The notes beneath the pieces were generated by a model. The model was given only the letters and a program-made list of their open reading frames with translations, was not told where the DNA came from and made no database searches. The position numbers and the translations under genes were made by a program. 64,000 nucleotides of DNA, from contig OZ017748.1 of assembly GCA_963969365.1 (NCBI GenBank), positions 2,046,001 to 2,110,000 on the forward strand, written 5' to 3'. This document shows, piece after piece, positions 1 to 12,500 of this stretch (the first letter of the stretch is position 1; every line of letters starts with the position of its first letter). This DNA comes from Asterochloris sp. CNOR1 (taxonomy: Eukaryota; Chlorophyta; Trebouxiophyceae; Trebouxiales; Trebouxiaceae).

Positions 1-148
1 TGCCACATGACACAAGAACCTCATGCTCAGCGCTGCATGATCAGCAGCAGCTGCATGCCAAGAGACTCACTCCAGATGCAAGGCCAGAGCAATACTGCCT
101 CTGCAATATGGCCTGTTCTGATGGGTGCCACTTCATTGCCCCACGCAG

Positions 149-2858
149 GCTGCAGTCAAGCCCAGGGTGAACTATCAGCAGCTGCCACCGCCTGTGAGAT
201 ATGAGGAGCTGCAGCGAGAAGTCATGAGTGAGCCTTCCATGCATGGTGGAGCCTTGCACCGCGCCCACTCTGCAAATTTATCATGATGCTCCAAACAGCC
301 TGGGGGCACAGCCTGATGGGGTCCTCTGTCTGCCCTGCAGTGAGCCTGAAGCCAGACCTCTTTGAGGGTCTCAAATTTGACTTCAACAAGCCACTGAACA
401 TGAACTTTGCGCTGTCCCATAGGCAAGAGGACCTGCATGCACCGCAACAGGCTTCCGTACGCACAGCCATTTTTGGACAGGCAACTGTGGTGTACCCTCT
501 GCGGCATGCCGCTGAAGTCACCTGAAATGTTGTCACAAGCGCTTCCGCGGCGTTGCTCATGTCATCTCCTCTGCATGAGAATGGGGTCGTGTGTCTCCCT
601 GCAGCTCCCTGATCATGTGGTTGCGAGGCCTCATGCAGCGCGTGCTTGCTCCCAACATCCCCAACCCCCTGCTTGTCATCACAAAGACAGCAAATGCTGC
701 CTGCAGCCTGCTGCTGACCAATGTGGAGCTGCCGCAAGAGCTCCTGCAGCAGCAGCTGCCCAGCGTTGGGCCCCCCAAGGCAGCCATTGGGCGGTATGAG
801 TTTGGCGCCAACCTGATCAGCAACACGGTGAGCCACATGTCCGCGGCAGCAGCAGTGTCGTCATGTCCTGAAGGTGCATGAACATCTGGTGCCCTCAGCG
901 CATGCAAGGGCTGCCATCAGCAAGGTGTTGGCCCTACAGAGGCCTGTTCTGGCGTGATGTGCACCAGCTTTGCCCCTTGCAGGGCGACATGATGATCGGC
1001 AGAATAACACATGATGGGACGCTGTCAGGGCGGATCAAGTGAGAGCCTTGACAATAATGTGGCCATGCACCTGAGCAGCTGCCTGAAAGCTGTGACAGAC
1101 CTGTTGACATGCTTGACTGGGGGCAACATTCATGCAGGCTGCAGGGCTGCAAGCCCCAAGTGTTGTGGGGAGTTAGAGCTGGCATGTAGCCTGCCCACCA
1201 GGGGAAAGCTGAGCCTTGCCTTGTTTCCAACTGCGTCTGAGGTCCTTGTGGGCTGCAGCCCTGCCTCCTGCACCAGTGCCCCTGTTGAGCTACCTGATAA
1301 CCCCTTCCTTGTTTATAAGAGGGAAATGCTGTGTGCCTCGTGAGACTGCATCCTGGGGATTGAGCACAGGCATGCTTCCAGCGCCTCTTCCCTCTGGCCT
1401 GCAGGTATGACCTGACCGACTGGATGTCGCTGAAGGCGCAGCTGAGCATCTCCCCAGAGGAAGGGGGCTCTCAGAACATGTTTGATGTCGATCTCAAGGT
1501 CAGCCTGTACTGCCTGGTAAAGGAGCACACCTACTGTGTTGGCATGGCAATTTGGAGCAAAGCTTTGCCTGCTCCTGCAGCAGCCAACTTTGCCAGTCAT
1601 TGCTGCACGATGGCTGACGATGTCACAGCACAGCTTCAGGAACAGCACTCAGCATGCATCTAATGTGGGCTGTCCTGCAAGCTGCCTGAGCAATCACTTT
1701 TGCACTGTAGGGCAAAGACTGGAATGGGCAGGTCAAGTTTGGCAATGGCGGCTTCTATGGTAGGCCACAGTCTCCCTTTTGCGATGCTGAAGCTGCACTC
1801 TGAGGCTGGATGGTTGCTTGATCATGCCAGACCATGCCATGTGCACTGCCTGAGGCTATCCTGTTGCAGTACATCTGCCCTTGACTGCGTAGTGCAGACG
1901 GCAACCTCCGGGGCTGCTCGTGCTGACATGTTGACTGCTGTGCAGGCCTCAACTACCTTCAGAGCATCACCCCGCAGCTAGCAGCCGGCGGCGAGATCTT
2001 TTGGCTTAGCCAGCAGCGCAAGTCTGGCGTGGGCTTTTCAGTGCGCCAGGCAGCTGACAAGCATGTCGCAACCGCACAGGTTGCCACCACTGGGCTGGTG
2101 TCCCTAGGCTACCTGCAGAAGATCAATGAAAAGGTGAGGAGCAGGCTGAGGCATCGCCTTGTCGCTTACATTTGGAAAACATTTGTGGGGTTTCAGACAT
2201 GTGGGCACTGGAGCACTGGCTGGCAGGTCACAAGCATGTTGAAGCAGCAGTGGCCAGTCTGTGCAGCCCTGTGCATGCTAGCTTGTTGTCAAGTGGTATC
2301 CCAGATGTTCATGCTGTTTGGAAAAGGAGAGGACAAGCGGGAGCTGCACTGGCGCCAGTCTGCATGCATGCTGGCTGCCGGGGTTGCTGACCATGAGGAA
2401 CTGGCTTGGACATCACCCTTCCACTTTGTGTAGGCAGTGTGCATACCCGCTTCTGGTGCAGCATCAGGCTGCTGGGCGCAAAATAAATTTTATGGGTGTG
2501 CATGCTGCTCTTGCCGCATCCCTGTGGGTTTACAGTGGCTGCAGCTCACAGCCGTGGCCTTCTGTGCAGTGCAGCTGCACATTGACTGCATGTGCACTGC
2601 ATGCCCGAAGTGTCTGTACAGGTGTCTTTGGCCGCGGACTTCATGTGGAACTGGAGGTTAAGGGAGCCCTCTGCCAGCTTTGGCTATGACTACATGCTGC
2701 GGCAGTGTCGCTTGCGGGGACGCATTGATACGCATGGGAAGATTGGGGCCTACCTTGAAGAGCGGGTCAACATGGGCGTCAACCTACTGCTTTCTGCTGA
2801 GCTTGACCACAGCAGAAAGGACTACAAGTTTGGCTTTGGCCTCAGCATTGGCGAGTAG
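149..2858 (+). CDS. TOM40: TOM40, mitochondrial outer-membrane import channel (5' end unresolved)
   Basis: Beta-barrel pore of the TOM complex, through which nuclear-encoded preproteins enter mitochondria. Exons read: 149-227, 341-422, 707-827, 983-1038, 1405-1498, 1711-1759, 1946-2133, 2622-2858; phase closes throughout, giving about 301 visible residues. Family signatures in order are [83 protein letters not shown]-like [14 protein letters not shown] and the C-terminal [18 protein letters not shown], matching plant TOM40 along its length. The first visible exon opens at an acceptor (CAG at 146-148), so the initiator exon of about 20 residues lies upstream or off the window. Intron 2 has a GC donor at 423, needed to keep frame. 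The gene is convergent with the TMEM214-like gene. Confidence 0.93.
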
Positions 2859-3191
2859 TCTTTCCAACAAGATCCTTAAAGTCCTTTAGATGCAGCGTGG
2901 AACAGACACGAGCAGCACAGATCTGGATGAATAGAAACTGGCAGCTTATACTGCTTCTGTTGGTGCTCAGAGTGCATAATGTTGTCAAGCCTCATATCAG
3001 GCTTGAGCAGGGACATGTCATGCGAAGGCACTCAGGGATGCACAACTGACACAGACTGATGTTTTGACTGCCTGATGGGATGCAAGGAGGGGCTGTGTAT
3101 TTCTGCAGTGCATCCAGCCATGGCACAGCCAGGCCAGCTGAAACTTGTCCACGCAGGGTGGGTAAGCGGGCGCAGTTGTTGAAGGAGCAGG
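2859..3191. other. Convergent intergenic stretch
   Basis: 333 bases between the stop codons of TOM40 (+) and the TMEM214-like gene (-). It should hold both 3' untranslated regions. I see no ORF with family resemblance, no repeat and no RNA gene. Confidence 0.6.
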
Positions 3192-6100
3192 CTAGAGGAG
3201 GTTCAACCTCTGCCTCACGAGGCGCTCCGTCTGCTCAAGCCGCCACATGATCTCCTGACCAAAGTCTGCCGCCACAGTGGCCACTTGCTCATACAAAGGC
3301 CTGACCACTTTCACTGCCTGCTGTGCGTATGGCCTCATTGCACCCGCTGCATGCTGTGCGCAGGGCCTGGCAACGTCCACTGCCTGCCCCACAACATGCC
3401 TGGCAGCGCCCGTGAGGGTGTCTGCAAAGGCGCTCACGCTCTGCCCCACACTGGTCCGCTTGAAGTTCGCCACATGGAACTGCACAGCCTCGTTGCGTGA
3501 GTTGAGTAGCGCCAGCAGGCCTAGCAGGCTGACGACCAGCACCAGCACAAAGGAGCCCAGTGAGCGGGCACCCTCCTTCATGCTGGTACTGGTGAGGCTG
3601 CTGCTCAGTCCCAAACAGGCCCTGTCTGCAGCCTGGGCAGCTGCGAGCTGGGCTCCTTTGCCCCCGGACAGCACCACAGCATGCCGATGCGGCAGCTCTG
3701 CAAGCAGGGCTTTCAATGCGCTGCGCTTGCCTGCATGCTGTGTCAGCGACCGCAGCTCCTTTGCCTAAAGGGCAACAGACTGGGAATCAGAGCCCCTGCT
3801 GCAGACTATTGTTACTCGCCAGGACCTCTGTGGGAGATGCACCGGCCTGCCCCCGCGTGACAGAGCCCTCATGTTTCAGCAGCGGCCGTGGCTGAGATTG
3901 CCTGGCTGAAGGGCAGACGCAGCACAGTGTTGAGCTGGGTAGGGGCATGACCCAAACTACTAGTGTCTGGGAGTGCAGAAAGGCAGATGCCACGACTGAA
4001 CACCCGCAAGAGGTGCTACAGCACGGCTGGTGCTTGTCCCAGATCTGCGATGCAGTGCAGGCACCCCGGCTGCGCACCTGTAACAGGTGCTGCAGCACGC
4101 GTGTGCTGCCCCGCAGCTGGTGCTTGTGCCGCGTCTGCCAGGCCATGAAGGCGGCGTCGTCGTGCAGCAGGCAGGCCACCACATTGCGTGCAGCCTGCTT
4201 CACAGTCTCATCTCCATTGCTGGCTGCCTCGCTGGCGGCCTGGGCCGCAGACTCCAGTGCCAGCTGCAGCTCCTCTGAGCACGAGAAGCCTGCCCGGGCA
4301 CCTGCAGGAACTGGGAGGGGTTCCTGCTGCTCAAGCACATTCCCAGGATGGGGCAGCTGTTTTGTGTCACAACTTGATGTCCCCAATGACTTACCAGCTG
4401 ACAGCCAGATCTGTGACAACTTAAAGAGTTGTCCACACGCGCACCCAAGGTTCAATGAACGCGAACCGCACATGGAAGGTGCCACAGATGTTCATGCGCA
4501 GCCCACCTGTGAAACCCAGCTCCCTCAGCACCTCATACTGCTTCAGCAGCTTGATTCTCTGAGCTGTTTGCAGCAGGGCCTGCTCGGAGTACATGGTGCG
4601 CACAATGATCTCCAGTGCTCCAGGCGGCACTACTGCCATTACATTGTGCTTTTGCTGGGGATCATCAGCCTTGGCGCCTGAAGCAGCGTTCCCCTCATGA
4701 GGCACTCCCAGCGAGCGGTAGCTAATGCCATGTGCTGCTGCCCTGTGCAGGGGGCTGTAGTGCCCCTGCTTGAGGGTGGTGGTGCCGGCGTCCCACGCAG
4801 GGAGGCCATGGTCATTGGTCACCTGCAGGGCGTGCAGGAGCAGCCATGAATGCCATGAAACAGGACATAGGCTGCAAAGCATGGTGGCTTTGTTGCTGAG
4901 TGCTCCAAGGAGCAGCCCTTCTGGGATCAAGCCCTTGCACATTATCCTGTGGAGCGCACACACCCATTGCAGAGCTTGAGGCGTGGGAGACACGGGGATC
5001 TGCTGCTCACAGCGTGCAATTTGCTTGCAGCTCTTGCAAGGCCAGGCCTACAATGAGCTCTTTGGTGATCAGCAGCAGCTGCTGTTTCATGAGAGGCAGT
5101 CCTGTGGAGGCCCCTGCTGCAGCATGCATGGCAGGCACAGGTTGAGTGCCGGGATGCAAGCTACAGAACTGCAGGTGGGACCAGCAGGCCCACAATGCGA
5201 ACATGAGGGAACCCCAAGAGGGTGCCCCAGTACAGCCAATGGGGCAATCTGCTGTGCAGCTTTCGCTGCAGCACGCTTCAGGAAGGTAGGCCGCAGGAGT
5301 ATAAAGGGTAATTAACAAATGCACGACTGCAGCCACTGGGAACCTGCTGTGCGCAGCGCCGCTGAGCAAGTCCTGGGCAACGCAGGCTGCAGGATTGTGA
5401 GTGTGCATAAAAGGTCCATGATCTGCGGGTTGGTCCACACATGCAAGCCACCCAGTGGGTACCTGCTGTGCTGCCTGGGCTGCAGTGCCGCTGAGGAGGT
5501 CGCCCAGGTAGGTGAGCGCCATGGAGACGCCTGCCGGAGCCATGGCCGTCACTGCCTGTACTGCTGGTGCTGGCTTGGCCGGGCTGCTGGGCCCCTCAGG
5601 CAGCGTGCTGCCGACCACCTGAGGCAGCACAACCCGCACCCATGCGCCGATGGCTGCCACTGGCGAACTCCTGCACGGGCAGCGGAAAACGGTATGCAGC
5701 CTGGCATACAGTCTGGTGAGGTGCTTCCTGGACAGTAGAGGCACTTTGCTGACCTGCCAGCAATGCGACTGCATGTGGTGAGAACCTGCAGGAGCAGCGC
5801 CGGCAGGCTGAAGAGCATGCAGTGCTGATGTGACTGGTGTTGTAGCTGCTTGGCTGTAGTCGCAGGGCAGGCAGCCAGGCAAACATTAACATGTCTTGCT
5901 GCACATCGCAGAGGCCTCACCTAGCAGCCTGATTGAGCGCCCATAGCAGCAGGGGCAGGCGTGCAGGGCTGGTGAAGCGCTTGCCTGCCTCCAGCAGCTG
6001 CTCGCTGGCCAACACAGCTGCAGCAGGGGATGCCCGCAGGGTAAGGCTCAGCATGGTCAGCAGGCCCACCTGCACCGACAGCACAATGCACTACTCAGCC

Positions 6101-8089
6101 CCTCCATCTGGACGACAGATGTGCTATGCCTGCAAACTTTACTGCCAGGTCAACAATGTACATTTTGAAATCAAGTTTAAGATCAGCTGTCAAGCCCTAC
6201 TGCGCACTTGCGGAGCATGGCTTGCAGTCTGAATGCGGGAGCCACTGTTGCAATGCTCTCAGACGTAGATATGTCTCAAAACAGAAGAGCATGTCGCTTT
6301 GCTCAAAGTGTCCAAGGTGCAGTTGTGCAAGCAGCGGGGTCACCTCAGCTTTGGGGACAGGCGCCTTGCCCTCTGGGATCCCCGCAGCCGCAGCTTTCAG
6401 CAGCACTACCACAAAGTTGGCCACTGCCTGGGTGTCCACCCTCTGCACAAAGGTTTGCAGCGCCTCGCTGATCTGGGGGGGCAGGTCCTTCAGAGGCACG
6501 TCCGTGGCCTGCACCAGGGAGACCACAGCTCACCAGATGCATCGGACTGTGGGCGGCAGGTCTGCCACAGAGACTCTGGGGCCTGCAACAGCCACACAAG
6601 ATCATTTTGTTTCTTGTGTATGGCACACCAACATGCCCACAGCGCCAGATGGGTCCTTGCCGACAGGGTCTGCAAAGGAACGTGCATGGCCTGGACCAAG
6701 GAGACACGGTGGCCAGTCAAAGCACCCTAATCCAGGGCCACATCCCGTTCAGACAGATTCTGTGGTCTGCGACAGGGAGGAGTGGTGCAGCATGCCAGCC
6801 ACATCTTCTGACAGGCCACGCTCCCTCACTCCAGGTCAAGGTCATGTGCAAAGTCACAGAAGAAGTTGTGTTCAGGGCGAATCATTGCACTGTCGAGGGG
6901 GCCAGGATGTTGTCAAAGGCCACCTCCATGAACCCTGTGGCAACAACAGCTCGATCTGAGCTTGACATTGTCCAGGGGCTGCGGTGCTTGAGGCTGCTTT
7001 GTAGGCATCTCGCTGAAGGTCTCTGCTTTGGCTGTGTCTTATGATGAGTGGCCATGTTGTCCCCGCAGCCGACTAGTCAGCTGAGGCTCACCTTGTCAAG
7101 GGGCTGCTCTGCCAGCGTCTTGTTGAAGGCCAGCTGTGTGTCCTGGAAGGAGGACACCAGGAAGTTGGCCAATGCCTCCAGCTGCATACGGGGCTGCCCT
7201 GCGTACTGGCGCTGTGCGTGGGCGGTGAGCTCCACCACCTGCGCGTGGTCAAGGGTAGCCGCTGCATGCGCGGGCGTATGCTTGGACTTCTTGGCCTGCA
7301 AGAGGCCTAGTTGAGAGTGAGGCAGCCGGGATAGGACACATCACCAGCAAGTGAGTCTGGGTGTGGGGCTGCTCAGACTTGCTTGCCAGAAAGCGGCCAC
7401 CACAGCAGTGTGAGAGCAGGGCAGGCTCAACAAATGCCAGGTGGCCGCGTCACGCATAGATACCTGCTTGGGCTCCCAGCCGTCGCGAGGGATATCAGAG
7501 CAGTCTAGTGCAGCCCCCCCATAGCTGGCAGTCTCGCGTGTGCGGGCTGCTGTGCAGCGTCTGCCAATCGCACAGCAGGCATCACTGACAGCTGGGGCCT
7601 CTGGTGGGCAAGAACGATCGACGGTGCGCCAGGGCCCCTGTGAGATCTCACTTTGGGCTTCTTGCTCTTAGCAGGGCCTGCACTGCTGGCTGAGACGGGC
7701 TCTGGCGCCCCTGTGATGCTGCCCTCATCCTCAGAGCTCTCTGTGGGGTAGCCCCTACCACTGGTGCTGGCTTCAGCTGCTGAGCGTTCAGATGCCAGGC
7801 GCTGCCGGGTCTGCTGCTGAAAGGAGCAGCGTGTCACTTTGCTGCTTGATAGCGGTGCATGCCAGGCGCAGGCCAGGATGTGTTGCAGGTATGCAGGGAG
7901 GAGAGGACACAAAACGTCTGAGGGCACAGCCATCAATGTCACCCTGTCATAGTCCACATCCAGCGCGTGGAAGACTGATGAGGTTGCCGTGGGCTCGCTC
8001 TCTTGAGAAGACTGGGTGCCCTTGTTAGGAGCCTCCCGCGACTTTGGGGCCTTCACTGTTTGCCACAATCCGTCTTTCTCAGAGCCCAT
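3192..8089 (-). CDS. TMEM214-like membrane protein (plant At1g70770 type)
   Basis: Exons on the minus strand: 8089-7943, 7816-7652, 7295-7092, 6508-6344, 6069-5921, 5670-5463, 4822-4507, 4301-4078, 3764-3192. Phase closes and gives 716 residues. It follows the plant TMEM214-like family throughout: N-terminal GLWQTVKAPK (plant NGWQKVTYPK), a lysine-rich linker, LEALANFLVSSF, a helix beginning VGLLTMLSLTLR, the block VPPGALEIIVRTMY and ALESAAQAASEAA. The single strongly hydrophobic segment near the C-terminus begins SFVLVLVVSLLGLLALL. The family sits in the ER membrane; human TMEM214 is tied to ER-stress apoptosis, while the plant role is unclear. The start chosen matches homologue N-termini. 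The stretch 5462-4823 may hide one more phase-0 exon that I could not place. Introns 3 and 6 carry decayed junction copies. Confidence 0.85.
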
Positions 8090-8332
8090 GCTGCAAGTGA
8101 GGCATGTGGTATGTGCTGTATATGACTCTCAGGAGAACATGCAGATAGATGGCAGCCTGCACCTCAGGCAAGGCACGCGCATTACCTGGCGAAGTCAAGC
8201 AGCAGCTGTAGATCAGATCAAGGGGTGTCAGAGTCTGTAGCTCATCTAGAGACACATCAATTCAGGACTGCACTCATTGAACCATCAGTCAAACTGCGGC
8301 CATCACGGCGGCATCCTCTTGATCCCCATCTC
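8090..8332. promoter_or_regulatory. Divergent promoter, TMEM214-like / TPR-methyltransferase
   Basis: The two start codons face away from each other across about 240 bases, so both promoters must lie here or within the neighbours' 5' untranslated regions. No TATA box or repeat stands out. Part may be 5' coding sequence of the methyltransferase gene. Confidence 0.4.
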
Positions 8333-9542
8333 ATGGAGGCCCTGAATACCGAAGCAGAGCTTCATCACCTGAACACCGAAGGATGTGTTCTGGCTGAGGC
8401 TGGGCAGTACCAAGCTGCAGCTAATATCTTTCAGAACGCATTGCAGCTGAATGCTGGCAACGCCATCCTGCATGACCAGCTGGCTCAGTGCTACAGCGAG
8501 CTGACTCAGTGGGATGCAGCGTATCACCATGCTCTGCAGGCGGTGCAGCTGCAGCATCAGGTATGAAGTGGACGATTACTTGCCCAGCATGGCCTGCCAG
8601 CATGACCGAGTGATCTGCTGCACAGTGGTCTGCAGGCTGGATCACACTTGCACGTTGTGCCTTGAATTGTGGCCACATAGGACAGGCAGTCGAGTGCTAC
8701 AGCTATGCTCAGGCAAGTCCAGAAAAGCTGCTGCCATCGCAATTCCCCTGTGAGTACTGCTGCCGCATCTTCACAAATTATGGTCCTGCAGGCCCTTGAA
8801 CCCTCCAGCAGTGCAGAGCAGGAGTTGCAGGAGGCCCAGCAGCTGCTGCAGCAGCAGGTGGCCAGGAGGATTGGCCTCCCTACCCTGCAGATACTGATCA
8901 GTGCCGAGCATGGAGTGGGACCAGGCGGCAGACTGTGGGAGTGTGGGACTGTCCTGGCTCAGCACATTGTCCAGCACCCTGGTAGGCTCCAGGCACGTTG
9001 CACAGTTGCAGGCTCTCTCCTGCTCACATGCGCATAACCAGCGATGACCATGCCTGCCTGCAGAAATTGTGGCCGGCAAGGCTGTCTTGGAGCTTGGTGC
9101 TGGGGCCAGCGGAGTGGTGGGCATCACCGCGGCCGCCATGGGAGCGGCAAACACCTTGCTGACAGACACTCCAGCCATACTGCACATGACTGAAGCAGCC
9201 ATTGAAGCTAATCAGGAGCTGCTGAGCGGGCACCAATGTCAAGCCATCCCGCTTGAATGGGACTGCGACAAGCTGCCACAGATGCAGCAGCTAGATGTCA
9301 TCTTGGCGGCAGACTTGATCTATGCAGAGCGCAACATTGCACCACTGACGAACACTCTGAGGAAGTTGAGACAACACAGCCCTCAAGCAGTGTTGCTGCT
9401 TGCACACAAATGTCGGCAAGAGGCGTTAGACCAAACATTGTTTGTCAGTCTTGCTGCTGCTGGCGTCTTCCTGGAGGAGCTGGAGCACAGCGCAGAGACT
9501 GCACAGGCCATCACCTTGTATTCAGGACGACTCAACAGCTGA
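8333..9542 (+). CDS. TPR (TTC33-like) protein fused to a METTL21-type methyltransferase
   Basis: Exons 8333-8560, 8626-8712, 8792-8981, 9064-9542 close in phase to 327 residues. The N-terminal third is tetratricopeptide-like (AEAGQYQAAANIFQNALQLN, then LAQCYSELTQWDAAYHHALQ), with a third helix pair WSAGWITLARCALNCG that resembles TTC33. The C-terminal half is a class-I SAM-dependent methyltransferase of the Methyltransf_16/METTL21 type: motif I VLELGAGASGVVGI, then LDVILAADLIYAE in the place of the family's D(V/L)xY motif. METTL21 enzymes methylate lysines on chaperones and elongation factors; the substrate here is unknown. Intron 2 needs a GC donor at 8713. The in-frame reading continues upstream of 8333 without an ATG, so a 5' exon is possible. 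Confidence 0.82.
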
Positions 9543-9591
9543 TGATGAGCCGTCAGACATGCAGAGTGTATGTTCATAACTGTGTGTTGGT

Positions 9592-12500
9592 TACTTCACA
9601 TGTTGATACTGAAGTATCTTCTCAGTGACCAGGCGTGCGCTGATAAGCACCAGGGGAATGCCATTGCCCGGCCGTGTGGATGCCCCCACAAAATACAGGC
9701 CAGCAACCTGCAGTCAGCGGAGGCTGAGCATGAGCTGCAAGACCTCATGACATTCGACAGCAGGACAGGCACAAAGCTACCAGGTAGCAACCTGAGGGTC
9801 GGCCAGCGGAGGTCTGAACAGCGCCAGCTGGTCCAAGCCATGGCTCATGCCAAATGCTGCACCATGCCGCAGGCCATGCGCCCTCTCCCAAGCTGGAGGG
9901 TCAATCACGAGTTCATGCTGCAGGTTGTTTGCAATGTCTGTCATGCCGTGCAGGGCAAGAGTACGTAGCACTGCCTCGCGTCCTTGTGCAACCAGAGCGC
10001 CATAGTCCTCTGCAAGCATGCCACCCACCCAGTGAGAAAAGTAGTACAGCTGCAACTTGCTCATGCGAGGCGGAGCACAGCCTTGTCGGTCAAGCTGCTG
10101 GGCATCGCCTCTCAACAGGGTGCCCACCTAGCCCAGTCTCCCGCATGTTGCCTACCGGCAGCAGCACCATGATGGAGTCGCAGCCCTCTGGAGCTGCAGA
10201 ATAATCTGTGGCACAGGGGCGGTGAATGTAGAAGTTGGGATGCTGCTGAAGCTCACAGGGCCCGCCTGCTCGCTGCCAGGACTGCTCATAATTCTCTGCA
10301 CAAGATGTGAATACATCAGATGGCGATGCAGTGCACATGGCGAGGAATAGCAGTGCTTTGTGATGCTGCTGAAAGCTTGTGAGACTGCTTTGACTCCCTT
10401 GAGCCCAATCACGATGCTAAAGATAGCAGCACATAAACAATGCTTTCTCACCACTGAGAAACACATTGTGATGGCGCAGCTGGTTCAACTGCCTGGTGAC
10501 GGACCAGTTGAAGCCAATGACTCCAGCACTGAAGGCCTTTTTGCTGAGCTTGGACTGCTGCTGCTTGCCATACCCAGTCTTGAGGAGGCCATAGGCTGCG
10601 GGCACATCCCTGCAGGCCTCAAGAAGTGTTGCTACCACGAGCGGAGGCGCAGTCTGTGCCGCATCCTCCAGCTACCTCAGCTGGCCAGGCAAGTCCCCAC
10701 CTATTGGCAAGCACAACATCGGCTGCTATGCTCTGGCCAGATGCAAGCTTGATGCCGCTGACATGGCTGCCATTGCTGCAGATCTCAACAACTTTAGCTC
10801 CAGTCACAATGTGTACGCCACAGGCTTCAGCAGCTGCCTGGAGCCCATCGCGCACCTGCACAACGACAGACCCATCTTGACTAGGGCGGGTCTGACGGGG
10901 TACATGGCCCTAAGATGAAGGGTCTGTGTGCCAGCAGGGAGACAAAAGCAGCGCCTTGAGCGACTGGAATCTAAACAGCAACATGCAGGCAGCAACTGCC
11001 CTATATCTACCTTTTGAAAGCCGCCAACTGGGTAGTGGACCCCATCCACAAGCTCTGTGGCAGCCAGCAAGCTGAACACTCCAGGAGCTGTGTAGGGGCT
11101 GAGGCCAACATAAAGGTCCTGAAGGGTCAGTAGAGCCTGGAGCCGGTGTGACTTGAAACGCCTGGCAATCCTGCAGTCAGGGCATGAGGCAGCTGGACAC
11201 ACAGCTTGTGGGCTGCAGAGGGGCGTTGCTGGCAGGCCACCATTCCAGACATCAAGATGGAGTGCACACTGCTTCAGGGTGGCTATCACATGCACACCTG
11301 CCATGATGCAGACCCCCCAGCTGCTCGGCAGGGTTGACTATTAAAAGAAGCCAGGGGAGTTCCCTTGGGGCAGGGCACCAGCATTCCAGACTCTGGGGCA
11401 GGTGGAGTGCATGCTTTCGGGTGGCTGGCGGCAGTGCAAACCTGCCATAGTGCTGTCCCAGCAGCTCAGCAGGGTTCACGCGAGTCAGAAGTGGCAGCAG
11501 GCCAGGCAAGCGCCCCATATCGGCAAAACTGCCTGAGAAGTCCTTTTCGATAAACTCCTGCATGCCCATGCGCAGGGCTGCGGTTGCCGACGCCAGCCAT
11601 TCTCTGTAAGCCGCCCCTGTAGGGCACCCACTGAGCTTCAGCTAAAACTGCAAGGGTCTAAGGCGTCTGCCAGGCACCATTGCGCAGTCAGGCTGCTGGC
11701 AGGCAGCACAGAGGTGTTCTGGCAGATGTGGGAGAGGCCTGCAGAGGCCAGTGCACTTGCAGCAGGATCCAAGCCTTCTAAGTAGAGACCAAGGTGACGC
11801 AGACGACTGCTTGCTCAAGGTGGGTGGGCAAAGCATCCCATCCAAGCAGTTGCCTGTTTATGCAATCTTCTGTGCAAAGCAGTGTGGGGTGGTGCACATG
11901 TGTCAGCCTCAACGATAGATGCAACCATGGTGGCATCTCCCGGGGATTGGGGCACCTGCACCAGGCTCGATGGCTTCCAGCTGGGTCGCCATGGCAGTCT
12001 CATCATACAGCAGATCCAGGGAGGAGCAGTCCTCAGCGAAGAAGACTCGGTAGGCAGCCTCCTGCACCTGCTGGACGTGCACATGCTCCTCTAGGGTGGT
12101 GCCCAGGGCCTGGAAGGCCTGCACGCATACAAAGAGGGCTGTCAGCCTGCGCAACCACAGGAAGGACGGGCGGCCTGGGGTCTTGAAGGCCTACGCAGAC
12201 GCAGGGGGGCCGGACAGCCTGCACCGCTAAGGCGAGCCAAAGGCTTGGGCGCAGATAGGCAGCGCAGTGGATGTGTAGAAGGGCGCCCTGGAGGCCTGGA
12301 GGGGCCTGGGAGGCCCGCGGAGGCAGAAGCAGGCTTTGGCAACCTTCAAGAAAGTGTGGGTCAGCCTGAAGACGTTTGAAAGCAGGGCAAGACAGGTGAC
12401 CTCCCTGGAAACAGGTGGCGCAGGACTGGCCCCGAGAGGACCATGACGGCATTAAACAGATGAGGCAACGAACAGAACAATGAACTGAACTCTGCTGCCG

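Noticed and set aside
5007-5200. Minus-strand stretch coding KQQLLLITKELIVG as a missing TMEM214 exon
   Set aside because: No acceptor gives this frame after the phase-0 end of exon 6; the phase-0 reading hits a stop. Left open, not annotated.
7463-7504. Possible small TMEM214 exon coding DIPRDGWEPKQ with a GT donor
   Set aside because: It is 41 bases and breaks phase between exons 2 and 3, which join in frame without it and match the plant family.
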